Assembly (NCBI RefSeq): GCF_016735615.1
Contig: NZ_JAERSF010000003.1
Coordinates: 124,001-188,000, forward strand
DNA from: Flavobacterium tagetis
GTDB lineage: Bacteria > Bacteroidota > Bacteroidia > Flavobacteriales > Flavobacteriaceae
DNA: 64,000 bases
Direction: 5' to 3'
A program made the translations under genes and the position numbers. The notes beneath the pieces are model-generated. The model was given only the letters and a program-made list of their open reading frames with translations, was not told the DNA's origin and made no database searches. How positions within the stretch are numbered: position 1 is the first letter of the stretch; every line of letters starts with the position of its first letter. Positions 1 through 8,218 of the stretch are shown one piece after another.

Positions 1-880
1 TAGCGATTTTGTTTAAAGAAACGGCTAGTTGTTTTAAAGCTCCGTGTGTTTCTACAATGGCATCGTGTGCTGCAAGTGCTTCAAACTTGTTTTCTGCTGT
101 TATAAAAGGATGTTTGGTGAATTTTGCAATATATTCGGCAACTTTTACATCGTAACCTTTTGGTGTGTTTAGTCCAGTTCCAACAGCGGTTCCTCCAAGG
201 GCGATTTCAGACAAATGGGCTAAAGTATTTTTTAAAGCTTTTAATCCGAAGGCTAATTGTGTAGCATAACCTGAAATTTCTTGTCCAAGGGTTAAGGGTG
301 TAGCGTCCATTAGGTGTGTACGCCCGATTTTGACAACATCTTTATATTCGGCTGCTTTTTTGGCTAAAGTAGCATGAAGTTTTTCTACACCAGGAATTGT
401 TGTTTCTACAACCATTTTGTAAGCAGCAATATGCATTCCGGTTGGAAAAGTGTCGTTTGAAGATTGTGATTTATTTACATCGTCATTGGCTTTTATGAAT
501 TGTTCGCCTTCACCGATTTCAAAACCTTTAAGAACTTGAGCACGGTTGGCGATTACTTCGTTTACATTCATGTTGCTTTGCGTGCCAGAGCCTGTTTGCC
601 AGATTACAAGCGGAAACTGATCGTCAAGTTTTCCTTCAAGAATTTCGTCGCAGACAGCAGCAATGGCATCTCTTTTTTCTATTGGCAGAACGCCTAAATC
701 GTAATTGGCATAAGCAGCAGCTTTTTTTAGATAAGCAAAACCTTCAATGATTTCTTTTGGCATAGATGCCGCTGGTCCGATTTTGAAATTATTTCTGGAA
801 CGTTCTGTTTGCGCACCCCAATATTTATCGGCTGGGACTTGAACTTCTCCCATGGTGTCTTTTTCTATTCTGTATTTCAT
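1..880 (-). CDS. fumC: Fumarate hydratase class II, partial (3' end outside window)
   Basis: Reads in from the left edge on the minus strand; the start is the ATG at 880 and about 293 codons are present. The N-terminus ([20 protein letters not shown], then [15 protein letters not shown]) and the motif [13 protein letters not shown] are typical of tetrameric class II fumarases. These interconvert fumarate and malate in the TCA cycle without an iron-sulfur cluster. [10 protein letters not shown] and [16 protein letters not shown] are also present, as expected in the fumarase/aspartase superfamily. The signature loop containing GSSxMPxK lies beyond the window. Aspartase is the main alternative, but the N-terminus and the NMNVNEV region favour fumarase. 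Confidence 0.93.
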   Translation of the reverse strand, partial: MKYRIEKDTMGEVQVPADKYWGAQTERSRNNFKIGPAASMPKEIIEGFAYLKKAAAYANYDLGVLPIEKRDAIAAVCDEILEGKLDDQFPLVIWQTGSGTQSNMNVNEVIANRAQVLKGFEIGEGEQFIKANDDVNKSQSSNDTFPTGMHIAAYKMVVETTIPGVEKLHATLAKKAAEYKDVVKIGRTHLMDATPLTLGQEISGYATQLAFGLKALKNTLAHLSEIALGGTAVGTGLNTPKGYDVKVAEYIAKFTKHPFITAENKFEALAAHDAIVETHGALKQLAVSLNKIA

Positions 881-960
881 TATGTTGTTTGTAAAATGTT
901 ATCTGTAAAATGTGAAATGTCTAAATATGAATTGAAAAGTTTCTTTTGAAAATGAGTGTT

Positions 961-1036
961 TTAGCCCTGATGGGAGCGGTATCCTTTTGTGGCGGGGTTC
1001 GCCACAAAAGATATAGCGGACAGCAGGAAACAGCTT
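961..1036 (+). ncRNA. Structured intergenic RNA element, Flavo-1-like candidate
   Basis: This stretch holds a perfect 11-bp hairpin (CTTTTGTGGCG / CGCCACAAAAG, about 983-1009). It is flanked by conserved-looking single-stranded blocks, AGCCCTGATGGGAGCGG on the left and AGCGGACAGCAGG on the right. The layout fits my memory of a dispersed flavobacterial structured RNA of the Flavo-1 type, but the family name is from memory and unverified. It sits between fumC and a small membrane protein gene. The rest of the 881-1219 gap holds only AT-rich DNA and the promoter listed next. Confidence 0.4.
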
Positions 1037-1161
1037 CTCGAAATTATTGTGATTTGTCTGAGCTCTTTATTTAAAAGGATTTCAAGTTCAAAAAAAGCTT
1101 ATTTAAAATGAGTATAAATATACGTATAAATGTTATTTAACGAAAATTGATTTAGATTTTA

Positions 1162-1192
1162 TTGCTGAGAAAAAATATATACCCTACATTTG
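1162..1192 (+). promoter_or_regulatory. Bacteroidota-type promoter for the 57-aa membrane protein
   Basis: TTG at 1162-1164 and TACATTTG at 1185-1192 are separated by 20 nt. This matches the -33 TTG / -7 TAnnTTTG arrangement of primary-sigma promoters in this phylum. The start codon follows 27 nt downstream. Confidence 0.6.
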
Positions 1193-1219
1193 TCGTAACA
1201 TTCAAAAATTCCGGAAAAC

Positions 1220-1393
1220 ATGTTTGAATTTTCACAGTACTTAGGCTTTTTACTTTTCTTAACCATACTAACTATAGGGTTTTGGTTAATGTTTTTCTTA
1301 GTTGGTTTCGTATCTTACTGGGTTACGGGTGCTAGCTGGGAAATGATCAAAGAAAAAAGAGCCAGAAAAAGACAAGAAGAACAATCTATTTAA
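1220..1393 (+). CDS. Small membrane protein, 57 aa
   Basis: ATG at 1220 to TAA at 1391-1393. The peptide has one long hydrophobic segment (about residues 8-35), then a short polar tail rich in Lys, Arg and Glu (KEKRARKRQEEQSI). This is the pattern of a single-pass inner-membrane protein with a charged cytoplasmic end. It has a good upstream promoter and a strong intrinsic terminator immediately downstream, so it is a compact monocistronic unit. I do not recognise a named family; similar small hypothetical proteins are common in Flavobacteriia. Confidence 0.7.
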   Translation: MFEFSQYLGFLLFLTILTIGFWLMFFLVGFVSYWVTGASWEMIKEKRARKRQEEQSI

Positions 1394-1411
1394 TTTTAGA
1401 TTGATGTCATA

Positions 1412-1441
1412 AAAAAAGAACCCAAAAGGTTCTTTTTTTTT
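1412..1441 (+). terminator. Intrinsic terminator after the 57-aa membrane protein
   Basis: Stem AAGAACC / GGTTCTT with loop CAAAA, followed by a run of nine T. It lies 25 nt after the stop codon. Confidence 0.85.
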
Positions 1442-1454
1442 GTGCCAAAAAAAA

Positions 1455-1662
1455 GAAATTCCAATACTGAAATTCCAAATTCCAATCCTTTGCGTTTAGA
1501 ACTTTGTCAAAGTTTAAAACTTTGACAAAGTTGGATAATTAAGTAGATAGACTTAAAAAGAAAAATTCCAAATTCCAATGATAAAATTGGAATTTGGAAT
1601 TTTTGTATTGTTATTTTTTATCCAGATTGGAATTTGGAATTTGGATTTTCAGTATTGGAATT
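1455..1662. repeat. Dispersed intergenic repeat, copy 1
   Basis: The core 1491-1534 (GCGTTTAGAACTTTGTCAAA onward) is a near-perfect inverted repeat around AACTTTG...CAAAGTT. It recurs almost identically at 6718-6761. Both copies are flanked by inverted stretches built from ATTCCAAATTCCAAT and its complement. The whole block could fold into a long hairpin and lies after the 3' end of the flanking receptor gene, as REP-like elements usually do. Confidence 0.75.
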
Positions 1663-1671
1663 TAAAAAGTT

Positions 1672-4125
1672 TTATCCCGGAAAATCTCCACCACCTTCTC
1701 CGCCGCCATCGTTTCTTGGCTGTGCGTTTTTATCTCTTTCGCTTTTTGGTTTGTTGAAACGGTAAGTGAATGATAAATTGAACTGACGTTTACGGAACTG
1801 GAATTCGCTATATGAATTTACATCATCTAGATACGTGTAAGATCTCATTTTTCTTGAATTGAATACGTCGCTAATGTTGAAAGCAATAGTTCCTTTGTCT
1901 TTCATAACATCTTTGCTGAAAGCAGTATTCATTCCGAATTGACCTAAGTTTTTACCTTGAGCCGTTTTTTGCTCTCCGTTGTACATTGCTGTCAACTGCC
2001 AGTCAATTTTGTATGGAAGGGTCACTTTAGAGTTTACTCTTGCAAACCAAGAATTAGCTTGATTGTCTAAATCCTGAACGATTAGATTTCCTTTAGTATC
2101 TGTGTAACTGTGTTCCCCTGTTGTTTTTACATTAAAGAAATTGAAGTTACTATTTAATTTCCACCATTTGTATGGAGTGTAATTGAATGTAAATTCGAAA
2201 CCAAATTTTTGCTCTTTTCCTAAGTTGATAGGCTGGCTTTTGATTACAGGAACTCCATTAACTTCATCTCCTGTAGGAGATCGTACAAAGCTGAAAACAT
2301 CTTTTGTGTCTTCAAAATATGCCGATGTATTGAATGTTACTTTATCCCATTTTTTGATGTAGCCAATATCATATTTATCTGTCAAAGAAGGGTCTAGATC
2401 TGGATTTCCTTGAAAGATGTTAACGTTACTAGCATAGTTAACTGCTGGGTTCATGAAACGTCCTCTTGGTCGAGACAAACGTTTACTATAGCTTGCAGAG
2501 AAGTTGCTTTGATCTGAAATTTCATAACTAATAAAAGCACTTGGAAACAAGTTGTTGTATTTTTTAGTATTGAAATCGCTGTTGTCTAATAAGTTAACGT
2601 GAATATCTGTATCTTCCCATCTTAAGCCAAATAAATAAGAGAATTTATTTACTTTGAAACCATACTGTGTGTAAAGCGCATTGATATTTTCTTTGTATTC
2701 TAAAGTATTTGATAGGTTAGGATCTTTTGCTCCTCCATTTTCAGTTACATAGTATTCGTTGTTTAAATCACCAAAACTTCCTTTGTAACCTGCTTCAAAC
2801 TGACCGCCTTTTCCTAATGGAAGAACGTAATCTGCCTGAAATAATACTTGTTTTTGTATTTGATCGTTTAGCGTGTTATTGAAATTTGGTGAGGCAGTAA
2901 TAGTACTGTTGCTGTCATCAGTATTTCTTGAAATAGAAAAATCAGCAGTAAGTTTGTGTCCCTTATCGTTGAAATTTTTAATCAAATTAGAAGTATACTC
3001 AAAGTTTTCACTTCCTGTATCTGCATTATTTAAACGATATGTTGTTCCTGTAAAATTGTGAGCAGCATCGTAGTTGTAATAGTTGATCAAGTCTCTATCG
3101 TCACCAGTGTTTTTTTGGTAATTGATGGCATTTGTCCAAAATGTAGATGGCGTTATGGTCCATTCAACACCAGCTCTTCCGTTAAAACCTTTTCTAATAC
3201 GTTTTGTATCACGGTCTTCGTCTAAGAAACTTTTTGTTGTACCATCTGGATTTAAATATTCAGAATTTGTTTGTCCAGCACCTTCTGTAGTTCTGTAGTT
3301 GTAACCAGCAGTAGTGAAATAGTTTAGCTTTTCTGTTTTATAGTTTAAATTACCGCTTAAACCGTATGTTTCTGGTAAGCCTGTTGAGGCAATAAAAGTT
3401 CCGTTGAAGCCTTGGTTTTTACCTTTTTTAAGAATAATATTGATGATTCCAGATCCACCTTCTGCGTCGTAACGTGCTGATGGATTGGTAATAACTTCTA
3501 CTTTCTCTATTGCATCTGCTGGGAGCTGTCTTAAAGCTTCTGCCATGTTTATAGCTTGCGAAGGTCTTCCGTCAATTAAAATGCGAATGTTGTCGCTTCC
3601 TCTTAAACTTACATTTCCTTCTGTATCAACAGAAACAGAAGGAACGTTGTCTAAAACATCGCTCACGCTTCCGCCTTTTACAATCATATCCTGACCAACG
3701 TTGTAAACTTTTTTGTCCAGTTTGATTTCTACGGTAGATTTTTCAGCGCGAACTACAACTTCATTTAGTTGTGCAGCATCTTCCGATAGGTTTACGACAC
3801 CTAAATTGGTGTCATCTTGAATGCTTTTCTGTTTAATTTCAGTCGATTTGAATGAAATAAACTCGACTTTTATATCGTAAGTTCCAGGTGCAACCGCAAC
3901 TTCAAATTCCCCTTTCGGATTTGTTATGCCGCCAGCAACAACTTTTGTGTCATTTGGTTTGGTAAGCGAAATTGTAGCGTATTCTAATGGTTGTTTGCTT
4001 ACTTTCTCAAAAACTTTTCCAGTGACTTTTACTTTGTTTTTGCCACCTGGGCTTCCTTGTTGAGAGTAATTGTAAAAGCTTGTAAACAAGAATACAAGTA
4101 ATACAGCAAATTTGATTTTTTTCAT
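1672..4125 (-). CDS. TonB-dependent outer-membrane beta-barrel receptor
   Basis: 817 aa. It has a signal peptide (about residues 1-21, ending near NYSQ) and a carboxypeptidase-regulatory-like beta-sandwich at about 33-110 (VTGKVFEKVSKQPLEYATIS). A plug domain follows at about 140-235 (VSDVLDNVPSVSVD, RILIDGRPS, ARYDAEGGSGIINIILKKG), then a roughly 550-residue beta-barrel with alternating aromatic strands. This is the outer_membrane_beta-barrel family typical of Bacteroidota, thought to import large or scarce substrates using TonB energy. The last 20 residues form a Gly/Asp/Pro-rich tail after the final strand, which is unusual for a barrel that should end in an aromatic residue. No SusD partner is adjacent, so the substrate is unknown. 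Confidence 0.88.
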   Translation of the reverse strand: MKKIKFAVLLVFLFTSFYNYSQQGSPGGKNKVKVTGKVFEKVSKQPLEYATISLTKPNDTKVVAGGITNPKGEFEVAVAPGTYDIKVEFISFKSTEIKQKSIQDDTNLGVVNLSEDAAQLNEVVVRAEKSTVEIKLDKKVYNVGQDMIVKGGSVSDVLDNVPSVSVDTEGNVSLRGSDNIRILIDGRPSQAINMAEALRQLPADAIEKVEVITNPSARYDAEGGSGIINIILKKGKNQGFNGTFIASTGLPETYGLSGNLNYKTEKLNYFTTAGYNYRTTEGAGQTNSEYLNPDGTTKSFLDEDRDTKRIRKGFNGRAGVEWTITPSTFWTNAINYQKNTGDDRDLINYYNYDAAHNFTGTTYRLNNADTGSENFEYTSNLIKNFNDKGHKLTADFSISRNTDDSNSTITASPNFNNTLNDQIQKQVLFQADYVLPLGKGGQFEAGYKGSFGDLNNEYYVTENGGAKDPNLSNTLEYKENINALYTQYGFKVNKFSYLFGLRWEDTDIHVNLLDNSDFNTKKYNNLFPSAFISYEISDQSNFSASYSKRLSRPRGRFMNPAVNYASNVNIFQGNPDLDPSLTDKYDIGYIKKWDKVTFNTSAYFEDTKDVFSFVRSPTGDEVNGVPVIKSQPINLGKEQKFGFEFTFNYTPYKWWKLNSNFNFFNVKTTGEHSYTDTKGNLIVQDLDNQANSWFARVNSKVTLPYKIDWQLTAMYNGEQKTAQGKNLGQFGMNTAFSKDVMKDKGTIAFNISDVFNSRKMRSYTYLDDVNSYSEFQFRKRQFNLSFTYRFNKPKSERDKNAQPRNDGGGEGGGDFPG

Positions 4126-4216
4126 TTTCTGGTTTTCTTTTTCTCTTTAGACGGCAAATGTAGTTTTTGGTTTAAAGAGAGAAATCACAAAAAAATGTTA
4201 ATAGGGTATTTTAGAA

Positions 4217-4561
4217 TCAATCTAAAAAAGAAGCGACAAGTTCTGGATCTCGGCCAATTATCGCCTTTCCGTCTTTTACAACAATAGGACGCTCAATCAA
4301 AATCGGGTTTTCTACCATTGCCTTAATAATTTCGTCGTTGCTTAAGGTTTTGCCTTTAAAATTTTCAATCCAGATTTTTTCTTTGGTTCTTACAAGTTGG
4401 ATTGGTTCAAGATTCAACTGGGCTAAAAGTATTTTTAACTGATCAAAAGTTGGAGTTTCGGTTAAGTAAGGTATAATTTCAAAATCTTGTTTTGATTGTT
4501 CAATAAAAGCAAGGCAATTTCTTGATTTTCCGCATCTCGGATTATGGTAAATTTGTATCAT
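4217..4561 (-). CDS. arsC: ArsC-family (glutaredoxin-type) arsenate reductase-like protein
   Basis: 114 aa from the ATG at 4561; a longer reading to 4618 adds a poorly conserved N-terminal extension and is less likely. MIQIYHNPRCGKSRNC carries the catalytic cysteine at residue 10 in the NPRCxKSR context of ArsC. IERPIVVKDGKAIIGRDPE near the end holds the conserved Arg-Pro-Ile segment. The family reduces arsenate to arsenite using glutathione/glutaredoxin or uses the same fold for other thiol chemistry (Spx/YffB relatives). No ars operon genes are nearby, so a role in arsenic resistance is only inferred from family. Confidence 0.8.
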   Translation of the reverse strand: MIQIYHNPRCGKSRNCLAFIEQSKQDFEIIPYLTETPTFDQLKILLAQLNLEPIQLVRTKEKIWIENFKGKTLSNDEIIKAMVENPILIERPIVVKDGKAIIGRDPELVASFLD

Positions 4562-4675
4562 TTTGTTATATTTAATCGTTTCAAATATTCTTACAATAAA
4601 AAAGAGGTATTTTCGCATATCAAAAGTAAGATTAACTTATCGAATTAAATTCTCATTTTTTAAAATTTTAAATTT

Positions 4676-5608
4676 ATGTTTTTAGAGCAAGGGATTAAAC
4701 CCGAAAATAAATTTTGGAAATATCTTTTAGGATCAGTCTTTATTATTTCAGCGTCTTTTGTAGGGCAGATTCCATTAATAGCTGCTATAGAATTTAGAGC
4801 AAATCTAGGGCGTGAAATTATTTCGACTTCTAATGGAAATTACATGAAAATATTTGAACCCAATATTACGCTTTTCTTAGCATTGATTTCTTTTGTTTTT
4901 GCTATTGCTGCAATTTATTTTGTGGTAAAATACAAGCACAATCAAACTTTTTTATCAGTTACAACTTCAAGGCCAAAAGTAGATTGGAATCGAATTCTTT
5001 TTTCTTTCTTTTTATGGAGTTCGATTTCTGTTATAAGTTTTTTTATTGTTTATTTCATTTCTCCAGAGAATTTTGTTTTAAATTTTAAATTAGAGCCTTT
5101 TCTTATTTTGGTCGTTATAGGAGTTATTTTAATTCCCGTACAAACCAGCACAGAAGAATATGTTTTTAGAGGTTATTTAATGCAGGGATTTGCCAATTTA
5201 GCACACAATAGATGGTTTCCGCTTGTTATGACTTCAGTTATTTTTGGGTCTTTGCACTGGGGTAATCCTGAGGTAACTAAAATGGGTAATATAGTGATGA
5301 TTTATTATATGGGTACAGGTTTATTTTTGGGAATAATTACTTTAATGGATGAAGGAATAGAATTGGCGCTTGGTTTTCACGCTGCTAATAATCTTGTAGG
5401 AGCATTATTAGTAACCTCCGACTGGTCTGCATTTCAAACCCATGCAATATTTAAAGATCTTTCAGAACCGTCAGCAGGAATAGACGTGCTTCTGCCTGTT
5501 GTAGTTATTTATCCAATTCTGCTTTTTATTTTCAGTAAAAAATATGGATGGACAAATTGGAAAGAAAGACTCACAGGAAATATTAATAATGTCGAATTAA
5601 AAGCTTAA
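4676..5608 (+). CDS. CPBP-family intramembrane metalloprotease
   Basis: 310 aa with about eight hydrophobic segments. The diagnostic EExxxR motif is present in TEEYVFRGYLMQG (about residues 158-170). It is followed by the second and third conserved sites, SLHWGNP and GFHAANN, whose histidines and asparagines bind the metal in Rce1/CAAX-type proteases. Substrates in bacteria are mostly unknown. The stop codon lies 4 nt before the menE start, so the two genes are probably cotranscribed, although no functional link is known. Confidence 0.85.
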   Translation: MFLEQGIKPENKFWKYLLGSVFIISASFVGQIPLIAAIEFRANLGREIISTSNGNYMKIFEPNITLFLALISFVFAIAAIYFVVKYKHNQTFLSVTTSRPKVDWNRILFSFFLWSSISVISFFIVYFISPENFVLNFKLEPFLILVVIGVILIPVQTSTEEYVFRGYLMQGFANLAHNRWFPLVMTSVIFGSLHWGNPEVTKMGNIVMIYYMGTGLFLGIITLMDEGIELALGFHAANNLVGALLVTSDWSAFQTHAIFKDLSEPSAGIDVLLPVVVIYPILLFIFSKKYGWTNWKERLTGNINNVELKA

Positions 5609-5612
5609 CAAT

Positions 5613-6656
5613 ATGCAAAACTTAACTCATAATAACGTTCATAATTATTTCAAATTAAATGGCTATCATTTAAATGCAAAAGATCTGTGCCGTGTCGCTT
5701 ATAGTTTTATAAAAGAAGGTGATGCTTACGAACAGTCAATTGGAGAATTTTTTTTGGATTGGTTTGATAAAAAGGATTATGTCGAAATGACAACTTCTGG
5801 AACAACGGGACTTCCAAAACTGGTCAGATTAAAGAAACAGGCCATGATCCAGTCAGCTTTGGCAACAGGTGATTTTTTTGATTTGAAACCTGGCGATAAA
5901 GCGTTATTATGCCTGCCGACGCAATTTATAGCAGGAAAAATGATGCTGGTGAGAAGTTTAATTTTAGGTTTAGAATTAGATGTGGTTTCACCAAGTTTGC
6001 ATCCATTGCAATTTAATACAACAACTTACGATTTTGTAGCAATGGTTCCGCTTCAGGTTCAAAATTCTATTGAGGGACTTTCAAAAGTGCGTAAGTTAAT
6101 TATAGGTGGTGCAAAATTAGATTCGGCTCTTGAAGAAAAATTATTGTCGCTTAAAACAGAAATTTACGAAACATACGGAATGACCGAAACGATTACGCAT
6201 ATCGCTGCAAAACGTTTAGGCGATTCTGTTTTTTCGATTCTTCCAAATGTGAAAATTTCTCAGGATGATCGCCAATGTTTGGTAATTAATGTAGCTACAA
6301 TTTCAGATGAACCAATTGTAACCAATGATTTGGTTGAATTGTTAAATGAACAGCAGTTTAAATTTTTAGGTAGAATTGATAACGTAATCAATAGTGGAGG
6401 AGTAAAGCTGATTCCGGAGCAGATTGAGGCTAAACTTATCGGAAAAATAAACAGCAGGTTTTTTGTAACAGGGCTTCCAGATACTACTTTAGGAGAAAAA
6501 TTGGTTTTAGTTATTGAAGGAGAAAAAGAAGAATTTGCTCCTGATTTCTTTGACGTTTTAGGAAAGTACGAAAAGCCAAAAGAAATAGTTTTCGTTTCAA
6601 AATTCAAAGAAAATGAAAATGGAAAGTTGCTTCGTAAACCTACCCTTCAGGATTAA
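5613..6656 (+). CDS. menE: o-Succinylbenzoate-CoA ligase-like AMP-binding enzyme
   Basis: 347 aa, short for the adenylate-forming superfamily, as is typical of Bacteroidota MenE. The ATP-binding P-loop TTSGTTGLPKLV is near residue 56. The A5 motif is YETYGMTET, and the hinge motif LGRIDNVINSGGVKLIP precedes a small C-terminal domain ending in ENGKLLRKP with the catalytic lysine. MenE activates o-succinylbenzoate in menaquinone synthesis. No other men genes lie in the window, so the assignment rests on length and motifs; another small acyl-CoA ligase is possible. Confidence 0.75.
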   Translation: MQNLTHNNVHNYFKLNGYHLNAKDLCRVAYSFIKEGDAYEQSIGEFFLDWFDKKDYVEMTTSGTTGLPKLVRLKKQAMIQSALATGDFFDLKPGDKALLCLPTQFIAGKMMLVRSLILGLELDVVSPSLHPLQFNTTTYDFVAMVPLQVQNSIEGLSKVRKLIIGGAKLDSALEEKLLSLKTEIYETYGMTETITHIAAKRLGDSVFSILPNVKISQDDRQCLVINVATISDEPIVTNDLVELLNEQQFKFLGRIDNVINSGGVKLIPEQIEAKLIGKINSRFFVTGLPDTTLGEKLVLVIEGEKEEFAPDFFDVLGKYEKPKEIVFVSKFKENENGKLLRKPTLQD

Positions 6657-6674
6657 AATGTCAATATTTAAATT

Positions 6675-6867
6675 GCTTCGCCTGTTCGCTATCGCTCGAG
6701 TCCAAATTCCAATGCTGTGCGTTTAGAACTTTATCAAAGTTTTAAACTTTGACAAAGTTGGAATAAAAATAAAAAATCCCAAATTTCAATAACTCAGATT
6801 GAAATTTGGGATTTTAAATATTAAGCAATTCCAAGGTTGGAATTTGAAATTTAAATATTGGAATTTT
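6675..6867. repeat. Dispersed intergenic repeat, copy 2, with nested 26-bp element
   Basis: 6718-6761 repeats the core found at 1491-1534. It is again flanked by inverted AATTTGGGATTT/ATTCCAAT blocks. At 6675-6700 lies GCTTCGCCTGTTCGCTATCG plus CTCGAG, which recurs with one base changed at 48251-48276 inside a different repeat, showing nesting of repeat families. Confidence 0.75.
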
Positions 6868-8082
6868 CTATTTTTTACGTTCCATTAGCGCCATATAGAA
6901 ACCATCAAAACCAGATTCTGAAGCTAACATTTTACGATCTTCAATAAAAGTAAATTGCTGTCCGATTTCTGTCTTTAAAAACTTCTCTACTTGTTCTTGG
7001 TTTTCTGATGGAAGTACTGAACAAGTTGCATAAACTAATTTCCCGCCTGGTTTTACAATTTTAGAATAGCTTTCTAAAACTTCGCTCTGAACTTTACGAA
7101 TGTTGTCGATAAATTCAGGCTGTAATTTCCATTTAGAATCAGGGTTTCTTTTCAAAACTCCTAATCCGCTACAAGGTGCATCAATTAAAACACGGTCTGC
7201 TTTTTCGTGTAATTTTTTGATCACTTTTGTGCTGTCGATAATTCTGTATTCGATATTAAAAGCGCCATTTCTTTTTGCTCTTAATTTCAATTGTTTTAAT
7301 TTGCTTTCGTACAAGTCCATTGCAATCAATTGCCCTTTATTTTCCATTAAAGAAGCCATATGCAATGTTTTTCCGCCCGCTCCAGCACAAGTATCAACAA
7401 CGCGCATTCCTGGTTTTACATCCAAAAATCCTGCAACTAATTGAGAATTGGCATCTTGAACTTCAAAAAGTCCTTGCTTGAAAGCATCTGTTAAAAATAC
7501 ATTGGCTCTTTCTTTTAAAACAAGAGCTTCTGGCTGGTCTTTTAAATATTCAGTTTCAATATTTAAGTCCATTAAAGTATTGCGAAGGCTTTCTTTTGTG
7601 CCTTTTAAAGTGTTGGTTCTAAGGATAACTTTTGCTGGCTGATTTTGTGCCGCAATTTCTTTTGCCCAAACTTTTTCTCCAAGTTCTTTCACACCCAATT
7701 CATCCATCCAATCTGGAATAGATTCTTTGATAGCTCTAGTCTTGGATAATTCGTCAAAACGTCCTTTTATTTTTCTTTCAGGAGTTCCTTCCAATTGTCT
7801 CCAATCTGGAATTGGATAACCGCGTAAAACAGCCCAAACAGCAAACATTCTCCATAGATTGTCTCTGTCATAAGGTTCTTTTACTTCGGCAATTTCTGCG
7901 TATAATCGTTTCCAGCGAACAATTTCGTATATGGTTTCAGCAACAAACTTCCTGTCAGAACTTCCCCAACGTTTGTCTTTTTTTAATGCTCTAGCTACCA
8001 CTTTATCGGCATATTCTCCTTCGTTGAAAATTGCATTTAAAGAGTCAATGGTAGTATAAACTAAATTTCTGTGTAATCTCAT
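6868..8082 (-). CDS. RsmB/Sun/NOL1-family rRNA cytosine-C5 methyltransferase
   Basis: 404 aa. The N-terminal third is an NusB-like/RNA-binding helical region. The C-terminal two thirds is a Rossmann SAM-dependent methyltransferase with VDTCAGAGGKTLHMA (SAM binding), DAPCSGLGVLKRNPDSKW (PC motif) and YATCS with the second catalytic cysteine. The two-cysteine arrangement is diagnostic of RNA m5C methyltransferases, the closest being RsmB acting on 16S rRNA C967. The gene lies downstream of kup with a terminator between them. Confidence 0.85.
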   Translation of the reverse strand: MRLHRNLVYTTIDSLNAIFNEGEYADKVVARALKKDKRWGSSDRKFVAETIYEIVRWKRLYAEIAEVKEPYDRDNLWRMFAVWAVLRGYPIPDWRQLEGTPERKIKGRFDELSKTRAIKESIPDWMDELGVKELGEKVWAKEIAAQNQPAKVILRTNTLKGTKESLRNTLMDLNIETEYLKDQPEALVLKERANVFLTDAFKQGLFEVQDANSQLVAGFLDVKPGMRVVDTCAGAGGKTLHMASLMENKGQLIAMDLYESKLKQLKLRAKRNGAFNIEYRIIDSTKVIKKLHEKADRVLIDAPCSGLGVLKRNPDSKWKLQPEFIDNIRKVQSEVLESYSKIVKPGGKLVYATCSVLPSENQEQVEKFLKTEIGQQFTFIEDRKMLASESGFDGFYMALMERKK

Positions 8083-8170
8083 TTCTATAATTTGAGTTGC
8101 AAAGGTACTATTAATTGATTGAAAGTTAAATTTTTAATACTGAATCTTACTTTAGACTTTCACTAAATGA

Positions 8171-8199
8171 AAAAAACACTCTAATTTAGAGTGTTTTTT
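8171..8199 (-). terminator. Intrinsic terminator after kup
   Basis: Near-perfect stem ACACTCTAA / TTAGAGTGT with T-runs on both sides. It lies 20 nt beyond the kup stop codon. Confidence 0.85.
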
Positions 8200-8218
8200 G
8201 AAATTATTGTTAAGCTTT

